From Agapanthus africanus (Eukaryota > Streptophyta > Magnoliopsida > Asparagales > Amaryllidaceae), in assembly GCA_030015575.1 (NCBI GenBank), contig JASDDO010000006.1, positions 376,672,137-376,736,136 of the forward strand: a DNA stretch of 64,000 bases, given 5' to 3'. Both the position numbers and the translations under genes were made by a program. Of the stretch, positions 11,792 through 24,989 are shown one piece after another. Under the pieces are notes generated by a model, which did no database searches, had not been told where the DNA came from, and worked only from the letters and a program-made list of their open reading frames with translations. Each line of letters opens with the position of its first letter. The stretch's first letter is position 1.

Positions 11792-14560
11792 CACTAGGGC
11801 CATCTGTAGCAGTGGTTGTAGTATCTCATACTCAACCATCCCATAAAAATCTCTCTCTGGGAACAGGTCTTTGTGAGTGGATCCGCTGTGTTGTCCTCTG
11901 AGTCTTCTCTCCAAACCTCGATTCCCTGGAGATCAACCATCTCCACGATCAGGTGACACTGCCTTAGAATATGTCTGGATCACTGATGGGACGGACGTTC
12001 CTTGGCATAAGCCACAACTCCATTGTCTCACAATGGTAGGAACGTAGTTCATCTCATGAACCAATATACACCCAAACAGCCTCTTTGGTAGCATCTTAAG
12101 TAGCGATGTATCCTGCCTTTATCGTCTAGTATGTCACGGTATCTATCTTGGAACTCTTCCAACATACCGTCCCTTTTGAGGGCTAAGACAATGCCTGTGA
12201 CTGACATTCAGTCGTTCTTATCACTCTGGAACACTTCCAGCGATTCTCCCCAGGATCAATTGATATCATCTCACTACAACTAGTGAGAATCCTAACATCC
12301 AATTAAATCTATCTCATAGATCCAAAATCCAGGATTTAGTAGGTATCACTTTGATCCTATATGGAGAATCCTAGTGATAAGCGGAGATTGACCGAGCGTA
12401 GCATAAGAAACTCTTTTCTTATCAAGAGTATGTCATCCACGTACTCTACGGGGATCACTACCATACTCCCTACTACCTTTTTGTTTATACAAGGTTCATC
12501 TACCATTTTGATGATGTCAAACTCTTTGACTAATTCATCAAAACAGATGTTCCAACTCCGCGATGCCTGCTTTATCAAATAAAGCATCTTGCACACGTTT
12601 TCGCTGCTCCCACTGTCTACGAAGCCCTCTGGCTGTGTGCTTATAGACGCTCTTTTCTAAAACATCATTTAGAAAAGCTGTCATGACACCCAACCACCAG
12701 ATATCGTAGTCATGGTATGTAGCCGTGGTAAGTAGGATCTGGATGGACTTAAGCATAGTTCCTTAGAAAAAGGTTTCCTCATGATCCACACCTGGTCAAT
12801 GATGCAAACCTTTAACAAGTCTAGCTTTGAAAGTCTCAACTTTTCCATGTACACCAAGTAATCTTCTCAAGATATACTTGCTCCTGACGGGGATTTAACC
12901 CTTCAGATATAGCAACCAAAGTCCATACTTTGTTGGTGTATAAGGATTCCATCTCGGATCGCTAAGCATCCAGCCATTCTTACAGAGTCCCTACTCTCGA
13001 TGGCCTGTTCGAAACTAGTTGGGTCATCATCTCATGACGCAATCCTCGCTTCCACTGTCATAGAGAAACAGAAGTATCTCTCAGGTGGGTGAGGAACCCT
13101 ACTAGATCGGCGGAGAGGCTGAGGTTCGTTGGAATCTACTGAATCCTTTGGTTCTATCAAATCATCAGCTGCAGTTTGTATAGCTGGAACCTTTCCAGTT
13201 CTACATTACAGACTTTGCCTCGAGCTTGTCCGGATTTTGCTTTCAGACATAGGCCGGTCAACCTCAAATCTTAACTAACTTAAGAGATGGGCTCTTCCCT
13301 TATCATATCAAATATGAAGTGGTAGGCAACTGATTTGGTTTGAACCCTATTCAATAGGTATGCAGCTTCTCAAGTGCATAACTCCTAAAAGGAAATAGGT
13401 AACTCAGTAGTACTCATCATAGAGCACACCTTATCATATAGGGTGTGATTGCTCCGCCCCGATATACCATCGTGCAATGGTGTATACGGAGGAGTAATGC
13501 TGAGAGAGAATCTCATTCTCCTTTAGAATAGTCCAGGAATTCCGTGCTCAAGTATTCTCCTTCTTGATCACATCAAAGGACATAATACTTTTACCCGTTT
13601 TGGTTCTCTACTTCTAACTTATATTCCGTGAATATCTCAAAAGGTTCGGGCTTGTGTTTCAACAGGAACATATGTCTGAATCTTGAAAGATTATCAGAGA
13701 ATGTAATGAAGTATAAAGAACCGGTCTTGGCATGTGTAGACAGGAGACCTTACATACATCAACATGTATCATCCCAAGAGTTCATCAACTCTTTCTCTGT
13801 TTCCAGTAAACGGAGCTATGGTCATCTTATCTTTGTGACATGACTGGCGAGTTTCACAAGATGTAAGTTCAAACTAATTTAAATATGCATCTTTATGTAA
13901 CTCTAGCCAGTCGGGTCGCATTGATCTGACCTAGTCTACAATACCTCAAGAAGGATTCGTTCATTTCTGAACTCTTCCTCTTGTGTGTGTTCCATATACT
14001 AAGAACTGCAGTTTGATTTAGAACATCAATGCTTTTAGATAACGTGCCTGAACCGATCAACTTCTGATATAGGAAATGTTCAAAACATTATCCAACAATA
14101 CAAAATTATATCCTTTCTTTACTGATAAAGAGACTGATATGATTTTGTATATCAGGTTCGGTATCTAATAACATTCGTTCAGAATCAATGTATTGGTAAT
14201 ACAGGGTGACAGTGACCAACAGACTTGGCTGCAACACTTGCCCCGTTTTCTGCCTCATGAAACTTATCACCCGTTCTCAGTTCTTTACCTATCTGTAGCC
14301 CATGTAACATATTACATATCTGGGATCCTGATCTGGTATCACATACCCAGGACGTAAAGGATACTGAGAAACAGTTCTCTGTAATGAACACACCCGAAGA
14401 TGATGCATCAGCATGCACTCTCTTCGTTTGGGCTGCACGGGAATTCTGGTAATCCCCAATATCCTGCTCTGTCTTATAACAATTATAAGTTGGAGCGGGA
14501 CCAACGTTCCCCAGCTCAGTATAACAAGCGGGTTCGGTCAATATTCCTTTTTATTATCTT
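11792..14560 (-). pseudogene. Degenerate copia pol of B (PR, IN, RT, RNase H)
   Basis: On the minus strand, in order: a protease around 14290-14400 whose active site reads WVCDTRSGS instead of the usual W-x-x-D-T-G; the GAG-pre-integrase/integrase region at about 13560-13960; the RT N-terminus at 12540-13150; an RT active site YVDD in the 12357-12596 frame after a DEPCINKK peptide; and RNase H relics to 11792. No frame exceeds 118 codons. The aspartic protease has lost its glycine and all domains carry stops, so no functional enzyme is expected. B is the most complete of the copia pol relics here. Confidence 0.82.
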
Positions 14561-15026
14561 GATTAAGGCGTGACATGGTCGCTACCAGGAGAGAGAGAGA
14601 AGAAAACACTCAGCGTGCGCTCTTGCAAGAATAGATTGGTTATTATTTTATCTAATCAGGATGGCTCCCACTACTTTTTATCAAATCTTCCTTCAAACCC
14701 TAAAAGGAAAGACTAGCCGGGATTAATTACACACTACAAGTTCGCCAATCTTTCAGCCAGGCCAGTGTCGGTACTTTGAGGGAGGTCCCCCGTGCTTTCG
14801 CACGAACCTAATTAATGTAAACCTCGTTTTCCCAGAGGCGTAACCTCGTTAACACCTTTCTAGACACCTACTTGATCGGCTAATTGTAATGTATAAAACT
14901 CTCCCAGGAGTAACTCTTACTCGCAGCGGGTATCGGGATCCAACTATCTCATAGAAGGTATGCAATCTCATTGCAAATTTCAACACTTGAAATTCCCGAT
15001 AATATTTTGCCCCAAGCGATCTATGA

Positions 15027-15218
15027 CCTTGACTGAGTCAACAAATCATAGACCACAAGTAAAGTTCAACCCGTCATTTCTCGATTGAATTAAACCCACC
15101 CGCACGACCCTTGACTGAGTAAACAAGGCCGCACGACTACCCTAATCCAATCGCATCATATGCTTTGCAGATAAGCAAAAATCAGCTACCGCACACTATG
15201 CCTTGACTGAGTCAACAA
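15027..15218. repeat. Three-copy CCTTGACTGAGTCAACAA motif in B
   Basis: Copies are at 15027-15044, 15109-15126 (one base changed) and 15201-15218. C and D have three copies at matching places but with their own version of the middle bases, identical within each element. Confidence 0.85.
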
Positions 15219-15367
15219 ACGCAGCACGAATACTAACTATTACCTATCTGAAATGACGGAGGGCTACGACAGGTTTTTAAGAAAACCTTTTGCGTAATGA
15301 ACTTTATATCGTTGTAGAATCAAATGATTTTGAAATGGAGTGTTTTTGAGGCTTTTCTAGTTTTACT

Positions 15368-15600
15368 AAAGGAGTCACTCCCGGTGAAGGGATCGTCGGT
15401 CCTTTCCTCGTCGAATGAGGTGCAGGATATATCATATATATCACTGTGCAAAGCAGAACTCTTAAAAGCAATCAGAAGACAAACCGAGTGTGTAGCATCT
15501 GCCAGTTATTGCTAAAGGAGTCACTCCCGGTGAAGGGATCTCGGTCCTTTCCTCATCGAATAAGGTGCAGGATATATCACATATACCGCTGTGCAAAGCA
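15368..15600. repeat. Direct duplication, period 146 bp, in B leader
   Basis: The block beginning AAAGGAGTCACTCCCGG recurs at 15514. The equivalents are at 23870-24080 in C, 47365-47590 in D and about 2728-2950 in E, all with two copies and a period near 145 bp. Confidence 0.85.
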
Positions 15601-15769
15601 AGAACTGTAGCTACCTGTTGTATTTTGAAATTTGATTCTACAACATCTTAGGTTTCTTTTATTTCATTAATCTCATTAATGAAGTCCCATCATTTAAGTA
15701 CCTAAACATCACAGATAAATACGACGTATACTTATGCCATCCGCATTCGCCTCGATGTCCCCTCATGCA

Positions 15770-15792
15770 CCGTTAGGTTAGGTAACTAACGG
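15770..15792. other. Hairpin with 9-nt loop in B leader
   Basis: CCGTTAG (15770-15776) pairs with CTAACGG (15786-15792). E has a matching hairpin with a swapped base pair at 3173-3195. Confidence 0.7.
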
Positions 15793-17479
15793 CAGAGCAG
15801 GGCAGGGCTAGCGCGGGTGTAAAACATAAGTAACGTCTATATAATATATCATATATACTATATACTGTACCTATCACAGAACATCACATGATCACATCAT
15901 AGATATCGCAGCAGAAGAAACATATGAAATATTGGATATACTAGGACGTCCGTGTTTTCAATACGAGCCAGTATAAAACACGGATTCCACGGTCGTGATG
16001 AATAGCCAAACCCACACCCCTAGACCCCTACGAGAGCGGCAAGCAACCCTACCAATTCTGGAGTTAGGAGACCCGGACTCGACTCCTCGAGTTGGTCTCC
16101 CACTGGACTCCAGAACCCGGTTACTTGTGCTCCCCTCCTTGGGTCTATCCTAGTGCGGAAAAGTAAATAATATACAAAGGGTGACAACATCCGCAACCTG
16201 TAAGTGCCCCAATAAAAGAATATTACATACAAGTTTTTACATGAATGAAAATGAAAAACACTCATCTCACATAAAAACCCCCGGCTATTCAAACACGACG
16301 ATCCAATATAACATATCCAGCAACACATAACATCACATGTCATCAACGCAAGTAAATATGCGCATCCCAATTGTCGTTGACATATAGCAACGAAACCGGC
16401 GATATCACATATTACACTTACGGTCACAGAAAAGAAAATGTAAAACTACAACAGTTGGAATCCGCAACCACCTCAGACATCACATGCCTGACCAAATGAA
16501 TTACTTAGACATCGCATGCCTAACAATTATAAACCCCGCATTTTAGTCTCATTATCGAAAACTCTTTTCAATATCAAGTCGGGCAATTCAACAAGATTCC
16601 CGGCATTTTGATCGAATGCTCGTCGCAAACTTCAGTAGACGGTCGCACCCCCGATACCGTCGACGAAGTGCACCAAGGCGGAACACCGCTACTGGGAGCA
16701 CCCGAACGGATGCTTTCAGCGACGGGGTTCTCCTACAGTCACTTGGTCGGGGCTATGGAGTGAGGCTGTCTATTAAGTTTACCCGGCGAGTATCCGCGTA
16801 CGCTACGTGATTGCGACGGACTTTTGATCACATCAAAATTCCGTGGCAACCGATCAAGTGAGACTAAACTGCTATGTTTATAACATTCATTTAGTTATCT
16901 CATAACTCTTTGTGAATTCCAATTATTGTATCACATTCCAGATAATTAGAAAATGTTAAACTTTCCGATCGAACAATCGAACACCCAAGTTTTCCCGATA
17001 TAGATCAACACATGAAATAAGTCTAACAACATTCAGTTCGTGCCTCAGTACCAACGGTCCAGCCGTAGAAGGGTCAAGCCAACGCCTCACATGTGGCACG
17101 CCGTACTGCCCCAAACCCGAAGGTTCAAAGGGCAATTCAAGACGGTCACATAATCGAGTTAAGGTTTGTTGTCTTCTAGAGGGTCCATCGCGTTACTTGC
17201 ACTACTTAGAACGTCGTTAAACTACGGAAAAATCCAACACTTGGAAATTTCCCGACAGGGGAAAAATTGGGTATTTATATCCGGTCGAACTTTTTAACAT
17301 ATTCAAAAATTATCCGGAAAATCAAATAGACAAAGTCTGATAAACCCGATCGAATCATCGAAGCTCCAAAACATCCCAGATTATTCAACTCTTGAATAAA
17401 AATTAAAAATATCCCAGAGAACTCATCACTGTAAAATAGGAATTACTGTGCAAAAGTCAACGCAAGAGGAGACCATACG

Positions 17480-17526
17480 GCCGCGGAACCGCCGCACATG
17501 CCAAGCTCGTGCCGCGGTTCCGTGGT
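17480..17526. other. PBS-proximal 13-bp stem, 21-nt loop (B)
   Basis: GCCGCGGAACCGC (17480-17492) faces GCGGTTCCGTGGT (17514-17526). Two outer pairs are imperfect. It lies about 190 bp from the PBS. The same arms with a 21-nt loop occur in C and D. Confidence 0.8.
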
Positions 17527-17711
17527 GGTTTAATTGAATTAGGCCCCCGTATTTCACAGTAATTCATATAATACCCTGCTTAATTTTCTGCATATTTTTA
17601 ATGTGGAAAAATGCACTGTTTTGAAAAAAGTACAGAGAGCATGGGAAAAATGGGGTTTCGGGTTCGATCGGGATTCAAACGTCGTCTAGACTTCGCCTAA
17701 GGCTCTAGCTA

Positions 17712-17725
17712 GGCTCTGATACCAC
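17712..17725 (-). promoter_or_regulatory. Primer-binding site of B
   Basis: Minus-strand GTGGTATCAGAGCC directly after the LTR end, complementary to initiator tRNA-Met. Confidence 0.92.
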
Positions 17726-19938
17726 TGTAGGGTTCCTAGACACTCCCAAGAGGTCTCACAAGGCATCAACCATGCCAATTTCAAATTTTAACGGTGCCGA
17801 GAAACCCTAATACGGATCGTCGGCTAGAATTCTAGGAGAAAAAGCAACTAGTTAACACTTAACTACAAGAATACGGAAATACAACCTTTGTAGATCCGGT
17901 GCTCCACCTCCATAGCTCCGCAACGAAGTCCCCTCGCTGTCCAAATGAATTCCCAGGCTCTAGCGTCGGCTTCGTCGGAGAAATGGCGAGCTAAGTCGTC
18001 GATGTCCATGCCGAAGATGATCTACGTCGAGGCATCGCTAGATCAAGCTCCACCTTCACCAAGCCATGAAAAATTGTGAAGGAAACACACTCTACTACTT
18101 GGCAAGAGGTAGAGGATGAAGAAATAGGAAGTGGGTTCACTTTAGAATTGGATTTCTCACTCTTTATCATCACTTGCCATTGATGCTTTCAAGCTTTTTC
18201 TTGAAGTGAAGAAGAAGAAGAAGATAAAGAATATGATAAGTGTTAATTGAAAAAGGAAAAGAAAATCTAACCTTATCATATTCAAACCATGGTTTAGTGT
18301 AGAGAATGAATCATGGTTAAATGGAATGGTTAGGGTTAAGCATGAGATAAAAATGGTGACTTAGTCAAAGCTTCATGAAGATTCAACAAGCATACAAATC
18401 AAGCCACCATTTTCATTTCTTTTGCCAAAAAGAAATAAATAAACAAATGAATAAATGAATATGAAAATAAAAACCCTAACCATTTAAATAACCATGGTTT
18501 AACCTTTACACAAACCCTAGTGAGCATGTATCATCAAACATGATACAAACTTGTGTACAAAAGTATATCACATATACAATGTGCACAAACCAAGTGAGAA
18601 AATCCATTTAAAGTGAACCAATACTAGTTGATACAAAGTAATATATCAAATATATAATTATACATTAAATCATTAAATCAACACTTGATTTAACGATCCG
18701 GTCATGTCGCACACAACCGACTAGTATACAATGTATCGGCTTATCGAATCAATCCTTGATTCGATAACTAGGTTATATCGCATACAACCATTCGATACAA
18801 TCATCGCGAGAATAGAATACTGTATCACATACACGCATTATTCTCGGTCCCACACATATCTCATATGCGCTCCTATTTCGTTTCGCTTGAGCCAGGAAAC
18901 CTCTGTGTAGGACTCTAAAGACTCGTCAATACGCCGGCAGCAGGTGATGATCATATCAAACACCCACAAGCCGCAAGCGGTCTGCTAAACGTAACGGCCA
19001 CCCGGGTATTGAGCGATCAGAAGATCGACGAGCAAGCCTGCTCACACTCCAGTGAATCCAACCAGTAACACTATCGTACAGTCCGGTCTGATCATCTGAT
19101 ATGTCGCATATCTTGCCTAGGGGTGGTAAACGTCAGACCCCAATAGCTCGATAAGTCGTGTCGATATGAGGTCTATAACATTTCGAGAAACTACTGGTAA
19201 CACTTACCAGTAAATCTCAGCAACCCTGACCAGGGATTTCCTGTTATAGCCAATCGAACACAGCGCAACATCAACTCCCTATACCGGGAGAGACGAATCC
19301 CCTCCTATCGCTCATTGCCTCCATGTGACTCGGGACTGTACCCAAAAACCACCGTTTTGCACGCCCTCTTGGACGTGGTAAGGTGGAAATCAAAGCACAG
19401 TGGGAACCACACAAGACTCTATGACGATCTCGGGTCAACAGACTACTCTGTACCAGTGTCACCAGAGAACTGCCATCTGACGTGAGGTATAATACCATCT
19501 GGGAGTTCTCGGCGAGTCCGTCCAGTGTACCCAGTCTCTACTGAGCACCCGTATATCATCTCTGATGTCAAACACCAATGGATATGGGATCATCCATTGC
19601 CCATCTGTATGGGTCGAGAAGGTATACGCTAGTCTACTCTGGTATATCGATGCCCTGTCTCGATACACCCACGACTAGGAACTTTGAAGGATGTGCTTAT
19701 GGACTACCATGTCCCCACTAGTATGATCCGCATCATATTCCAGGTAGTCAAGTACACATCCTAAGGGCTTTACCAACATGTAACGGAGAGACAATCAGTG
19801 TACACGTTAAGGTAAAGATCAACCGGATAGCATACTATCATGTCGAGCAAGAAAGTCCTCCCTATATATGTCCCAGCATCCACTACAATATACATCCTAT
19901 GTACAGTAATGGCCTCTAGGGCATACATATAAGTAACA
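17726..19938 (-). repeat. 5' LTR of B (2213 bp)
   Basis: It has the same length as the 3' LTR and only scattered substitutions, for example in the first 150 bases next to the PBS. It is followed by the ACATG duplication at 19939-19943. Confidence 0.92.
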
Positions 19939-19943
19939 ACATG

Positions 19944-20407
19944 TGGCAACGCCGTACTGCACCAAACCCTAAGGTTTAGAGGCGGTTCAGACTGTCACAT
20001 AATCGAGTTAAGGTTTGTGTTCTTCTAGAGAGTCCACCGCGTTACTTGCACGACTTAGAACGTTCTTAAACAGTGGAAAAATCCAACACTTGGAAATTTT
20101 CCGGCAGGGGAAAAAGTGAGTTATTGATATCCGTTCGAACTTTTTAACACGTTCTAAAATTACCCGGAAAAACTTAAACAAAATTAAACTTTTCGATCGA
20201 ATCAACGAGTTTCCAATACATCCCAGAAAACTCAACACTTGAGTAGAATTAAAAATTCCCAGAACTATGAAAAAGGACCCAAGAATTAATACCTGAAGTA
20301 TCAGGGACCAACTCCAAATTCTGGCCGCGGAACCGCCGCCAAACGCGTGCCGATCCTGTGCTGCCAAACGCGTGCCGCCAAACGCATGCCGCCAAACGGA
20401 GTACGAA
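19944..20407 (-). other. Leader fragment of A, right of B insertion
   Basis: This continues 9016-9566 and matches 17100-17520 of B, 48985-49400 of D and, inverted, 22010-22440 of C. The left arm of the PBS-proximal stem is present near 20325. A short AAACGCGTGCCGCC-like repeat follows, and the A sequence ends abruptly where C's truncated LTR begins. Confidence 0.75.
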
Positions 20408-21814
20408 CTTATCAAGCTACTGGGGTCTGACGTTTTCCACCCCTAGGCGAGATATGCGACATATCAGACGAAGAGACCGGACTGTACGGGAGTGTTACTG
20501 ATTGGATTCGCAGGAGAATGTACAGGCTTGCTTGTTGATCTTCCGATCGCTCAATACCTGGGTGGCTGTTACGTTTAGCTGACTGCTTGCAACTTGTGGG
20601 TGTTTGATATGATCATCACCTACTGCCGGCGTATTGACGATTCTTTAGAGTTCTACACAGAGGTTTCCTGGCTCAGGCAAAACGGAGTAGGAGCACATAC
20701 ATGATATGTGCGGGACTGAGAACAATACGTGTATGTGATACCGTGTTAGATTCTCGTGATATGAGATATCGGCCGGGTATATGTGATATAGCCGGGTCAT
20801 CGGATCAAGTGTTGATTCGATGAACTGATACAGATTATATTAGTCGGTTATTTATGAAATAGCCGGATTGTCGGATCAAGTGTTGATTCGATAATTTAAT
20901 TTATAATTATATATTTGATATATTAAATTACATTAACCAATATAAGCTCACTAAAAGATTCTTTTTCTCACTCGGGTAATACATTGATATATATGCGATA
21001 TATGTTAATTATATTATTTTATTTTGTTACAATAAATATTGTATATGTGATATATAATATTGTAACAAGTTATAATTACTAATGCAACATGATTAGTAGA
21101 GATTAAACATGGTTAGGGTTTGATTTGGGTTAATCTTTTCTAGAAGCTTCTAGAAGCTTTTATTTTGTTTCTTGCAAAGATATTTTGAAAGATATTTCCT
21201 AACCCAACCCACACCCTTTAACCCTAGTTAACTCTCTACAATAGTTAGCCTCTTCATCTTTAACCATGGTTGCATTTGTAATTATAACACACTTTTTCAT
21301 TATTCATCACAAAAGGATTAGTTCTTCTTCTTCCTTCTTCTTCCTTGCATGAAAAGTTTTCTAGCTTTTTTTCTTTGTGATGAAAATGAGTGAGATTAAG
21401 AAAACAAATGAGAGCTAAATTCCTACTTCATCATCCTAATCTATTCTTGCCAATTAGATTAGGATGTTCACTTCATTAGTAAGTAAGAGCTTGTGTTAAA
21501 GAAACTTCAAGGTAGATAATCTTTGTTATCGAAGATCGGAAGCAAGCATGCATCTTTCTCTTCGTGGAGCCTCTCTAGAGTCCGGGTACATGATGATTGC
21601 AGAGAAGGGACCTCAACACGGAGCTTATGAAGCGAAGGACCGGACTACAAAGGTTGTAATCCCAAACTCTTAGAAGTAAAGTTGTTTACTTGCTTTTTGT
21701 TTTCACCTAATCTCTTGTAAAGATCTTGGTTAGAGTTGTTCGGCACGTCTAAATTTTAAATCGGGCATGGACGATACCTTGTAGAACCTTGTGAGAGTGC
21801 CTAGTAACCCTACA
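20408..21814 (+). repeat. 5' LTR of C, truncated at its start
   Basis: It matches 27744-29172 of the 3' LTR and ends CCCTACA beside the PBS. The break at about 20408 joins directly to minus-strand leader sequence of A with a few bases of shared sequence. Confidence 0.85.
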
Positions 21815-21828
21815 GTGGTATCAGAGCC
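21815..21828 (+). promoter_or_regulatory. Primer-binding site of C
   Basis: GTGGTATCAGAGCC immediately after the LTR end CCTACA; it is complementary to initiator tRNA-Met. Confidence 0.93.
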
Positions 21829-22013
21829 AAGGTAGAGGTTTAGGCGAAGTCTAGGCGAAATTTAAAGTCCGATCGAACTCCGAATACCCGATAAAACCTA
21901 GTTTCTGGAAATTTTTCAAAAAGTTGACATTTTTCATATTAAAAATACTCAAAAAATTAAGCAGGCGATTTTATGAACATCTGTGAAAAACGACACCCAA
22001 AACCCATCAAAGC

Positions 22014-22060
22014 GCCGCGGAACCGCGGCCAAACCAGGGTATTGGGGGCGGTTCCGCGGC
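22014..22060. other. PBS-proximal 13-bp perfect stem, 21-nt loop (C)
   Basis: GCCGCGGAACCGC (22014-22026) and GCGGTTCCGCGGC (22048-22060) are exact complements. The stem starts 186 bp after the PBS. It may be a dimerisation or packaging structure; that is inference. Confidence 0.85.
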
Positions 22061-24220
22061 AAGTATTGAGGATTGAGGGATAGTTTTTGGACAGTTGATC
22101 CGTAGGTAATTTTGAATGCTTATGGGAATTTTTAATTCTTACTCAAGTGTTGAGTTTTCTGGGATGTATTGGGAACTCGTTGATTCGATCGGAAATTTTA
22201 ACTTCGTTTAAGTTTTTCCGGGTAATTTTAGAACGTGTTAAAAAGTTCGAACGGATATCAATAACTCACTTTTTCCCCTGCCGGAAAATTTCCAAGTGTT
22301 GGATTTTTCCGTAGTTTTAGAACGTTCTTAGTCGTACAAGTAACGCGGTGGACCCTCTAGAAGAACACAAACCTTAACTCGATTATGTGACCGTCTGAAC
22401 CGCCTCTGAACCTTAGGGTTTGGGGCAGTACGGCGTTGCCACATGTGAGGCGTTGGTTTGACCCTTCTACGGCTGGACCATTGGTACTGGGGCATGTGAT
22501 GGATGTTTTTAAACTCCGCTCAAGTGTTGAGCCATTTGGGAAATTTTAGGTGTTTGCTTATTCGATCAGAAAGTTTAACATTGTCTATTTATCTGGATTG
22601 TGATACAATATTTGGAATCCACAAGCAGTTATGAGATAACTAATTTGAATGTTATAAATCTAGCAGTTTAGTCTCAGATGATCGGTTGCCACGGGATTTT
22701 GATGTGATCAAAAGTCCGTCGCAATCACGTAGCATACGCGGATACTCGCCGGGTAAACTTAATAGATAACCACGCCCCATAGCTCCAACCAAGTGACTGT
22801 AAGAGAACCCCGTCGCCAAAAGTATCCGTTCGGGTGCTTGCGGCAGCGGTGTTTCGCCTTAGTGCACTTCGTCGCCGGCATCCGGGGGTGCGGCTGTCTA
22901 CTAAAGTTTGCAACGAGCATTCGATCAGGATGTCAAGAATCTTGTTGAATTGCCCGATTTGATATTGAAAAGAGTTTTCGATAATGAGACTAAAATGCGG
23001 GGTTTATAATTGTTAGGCATACGATGTCTAAAGAATTCATTTGGTTAGGCATGCGATGTCTAAGGAGGTTGCGGATTCCAACTGTTGTAGTTTTACACTT
23101 TCTTTTCTGCGACCGTAAGTGTAATATGTGGTGTATCGCCGGTTTCGTTGCTATACATCAACGACAATAGGGATACGCATATTTACTTACGTTGATGATA
23201 TGTGATATTATGTGTTGCTGTGATATGTTATATTGGATCGTCGTGTTTTGAATAGCCGGGGGTTTTATGTGAGATGAGAGTTTTTTTATTTTCATTTATG
23301 TAAAATTCAGTTGTATGTAATATTCTTTTATTGGGGCACTTCTGGGCTGAGGATGATGTCACCATTGTATATTATTTAATTTTCCGCATTAGGTAGACCC
23401 AAGGAGGGGAGCACAAGTAACCGGGTTCTAGGGTCCAGTGGGAGTCTATTTTGAGGAGTCGAGATCGGGTCTCCTAACCCTAGAATTGGCAGTGTTGCTA
23501 GCCGCTCTCGTAGGGGTCTAGAGATGTGAGTTTAGCTATTCATCGTGACCGTGGAATCCGCGTTTTATACAGGCTCGCATAAAACACGGAAATCCTAGTA
23601 TATCCAATATTTAATATATGTTTTTCTGGTGCAATGTTCTGTGATGAGATCATATTACTGCCTGAGACGAATGTTTATATTATATATATGTGATATATAT
23701 TATATATTATTGATTTCGTTTCATATCTGATGCTTGTGAAGTATAATAAAATAGGACTTCATTAATGAGATTAATGAAACTAAAAGAAACCTAAAGATGT
23801 TGTAGAAACTTGTTTAAAAATTGGTAGCTCTAGTTCTTGCTTTGCATAGCGGTGTTCCTTGTAGAACATCCAGCACCTTATTCGATAAGGAAAGAGCCGA
23901 GATCTCTTCACCGGGAGTGACCTCTTTAGCAAAACTGGCAGATGCTACAAACTCGGTTTGTCTTTTGATTGTTTCTATAGTTTTTGCTTTGCATAATGAT
24001 ATTTGTGAAATATCCTGCACCTTATTCGATAAGGAAAGAGCCGACGATCCCTTCACCGGGAGTGACCTCTTTAGCAAAACTAGAAAAGCCTCAAAAACAC
24101 TCCATTCAAAATCACTCGATTCTACAACGATATCAAGTTCATTACGCAAAAGGGTTTTCTTAAAAACCTGTCGTAGCCCTCCGTCATTTCAGATAAGTAA
24201 TAGTTAGTATTCGTACTACG

Positions 24221-24417
24221 TTTGTTGACCTCTGTCAAGGCGTAGTGTGCGGTAGCTGATTAGTGCTTATCTGTATAAGTATATGCTGTGATTGATTTAG
24301 AGTAGTCGCGCGACCTTGTTGACCTCTGTCAAGGGTTGTACAGGTGTGTTTACTTCAATCAAGAAATGACGGGTTGAACTTGACTAGCAGCCTATGGTTT
24401 GTTGACCTCTGTCAAGG
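24221..24417. repeat. Three-copy TTGACCTCTGTCAAGG motif in C
   Basis: Copies begin at about 24221, 24315 and 24398, each inside TTGTTGACCTCTGTCAAGG-like sequence. The core is identical in the three copies but differs from the B and D versions. Confidence 0.85.
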
Positions 24418-24989
24418 TCACAGGACGCTTGGGGCAAAATATTATTGGGAATTTCAAAGTGTTGAAATTTGCAATGAGATTGCATACCTTCTATGAGATA
24501 GTTGGATCTCGATACCCGCTGCGAGTAAGAGTTACTCCTGGGAGAGTTTTACACATTACAATTAGCCGATCAAGTAGGTGTCTAGAAAGGTGTCAACGGG
24601 GTTATGCCTCTGGGAAAACGAGATTTATTTTAATTAGGTCCGTGCGAAAGTACGGGGAACCTCCCTCAAAGTACCGGCACTGGCCTGGCTGAAAGATTGA
24701 CGAACTTGTAGGGTGTAATTAATCCCGGCTAGTCTTTCCTTTTAGGGTTTGAAGGAAGATTTGACTAAAACAGTGGGAGACATCCTGATTAGATATATTA
24801 AAGAACCAATCTAATCTTGCAAGAGCATACGCTGAGTGTTTTCTTCTCTCTCTCTCCTGGTTGCGACTATGTCACGCCTTAATCAAGATAATAATACGGA
24901 TGTATTGACCGAACCCTCTTGTTATACTGCGCTAGGGAACGTTGGTCCCGCTCCAACTTAGAATTGTTATAAGACAGAGCAGGAAATAG

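Larger units (their letters stand above)
14561..17711 (-). other. Long non-coding leader of B
   Basis: This is 3.15 kb between the protease and PBS with no gag frame. It contains a three-copy motif (15027, 15109, 15201), a 146-bp direct duplication (15368-15600), a hairpin at 15770-15792, a block shared with A, C and D (16540-17250), and the PBS-proximal 13-bp stem (17480-17526). The same order occurs in C, D and, more diverged, E. Confidence 0.75.
9567..19938 (-). mobile_element. Element B: structurally complete Ty1/copia element
   Basis: B is a 10.4-kb minus-strand element with two 2213-bp LTRs (3' at 9567-11779, 5' at 17726-19938), polypurine tract, PBS and 5-bp ACATG duplications. The LTRs differ at only scattered bases by eye, so it is a relatively recent insertion. 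Despite this, its protease, integrase and RT are broken in many places and the gag position shows no gag. It therefore probably moved with enzymes supplied in trans. It lies inside the leader of A. Confidence 0.92.
21829..24989 (+). other. Long non-coding leader of C
   Basis: This is 3.16 kb with no recognisable gag. It carries the perfect 13-bp stem (22014-22060), the block shared with A, B and D (22290-23100), the 145-bp direct duplication (23870-24080) and three copies of a TTGACCTCTGTCAAGG motif (24221, 24315, 24398). Short frames such as 23821-24207 read through the duplication and are not supported as genes. Confidence 0.75.

Noticed and set aside
20008-20415. A 135-codon minus-strand frame
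   Set aside because: It spans the A leader and is broken in the homologous B, C and D leaders; there is no known domain.
21815-21828. Possible tRNA gene at the TGGTATCAGAGCC sites
   Set aside because: Only 12-14 bases complementary to the tRNA-Met end are present at each site, always next to an LTR end; these are primer-binding sites.
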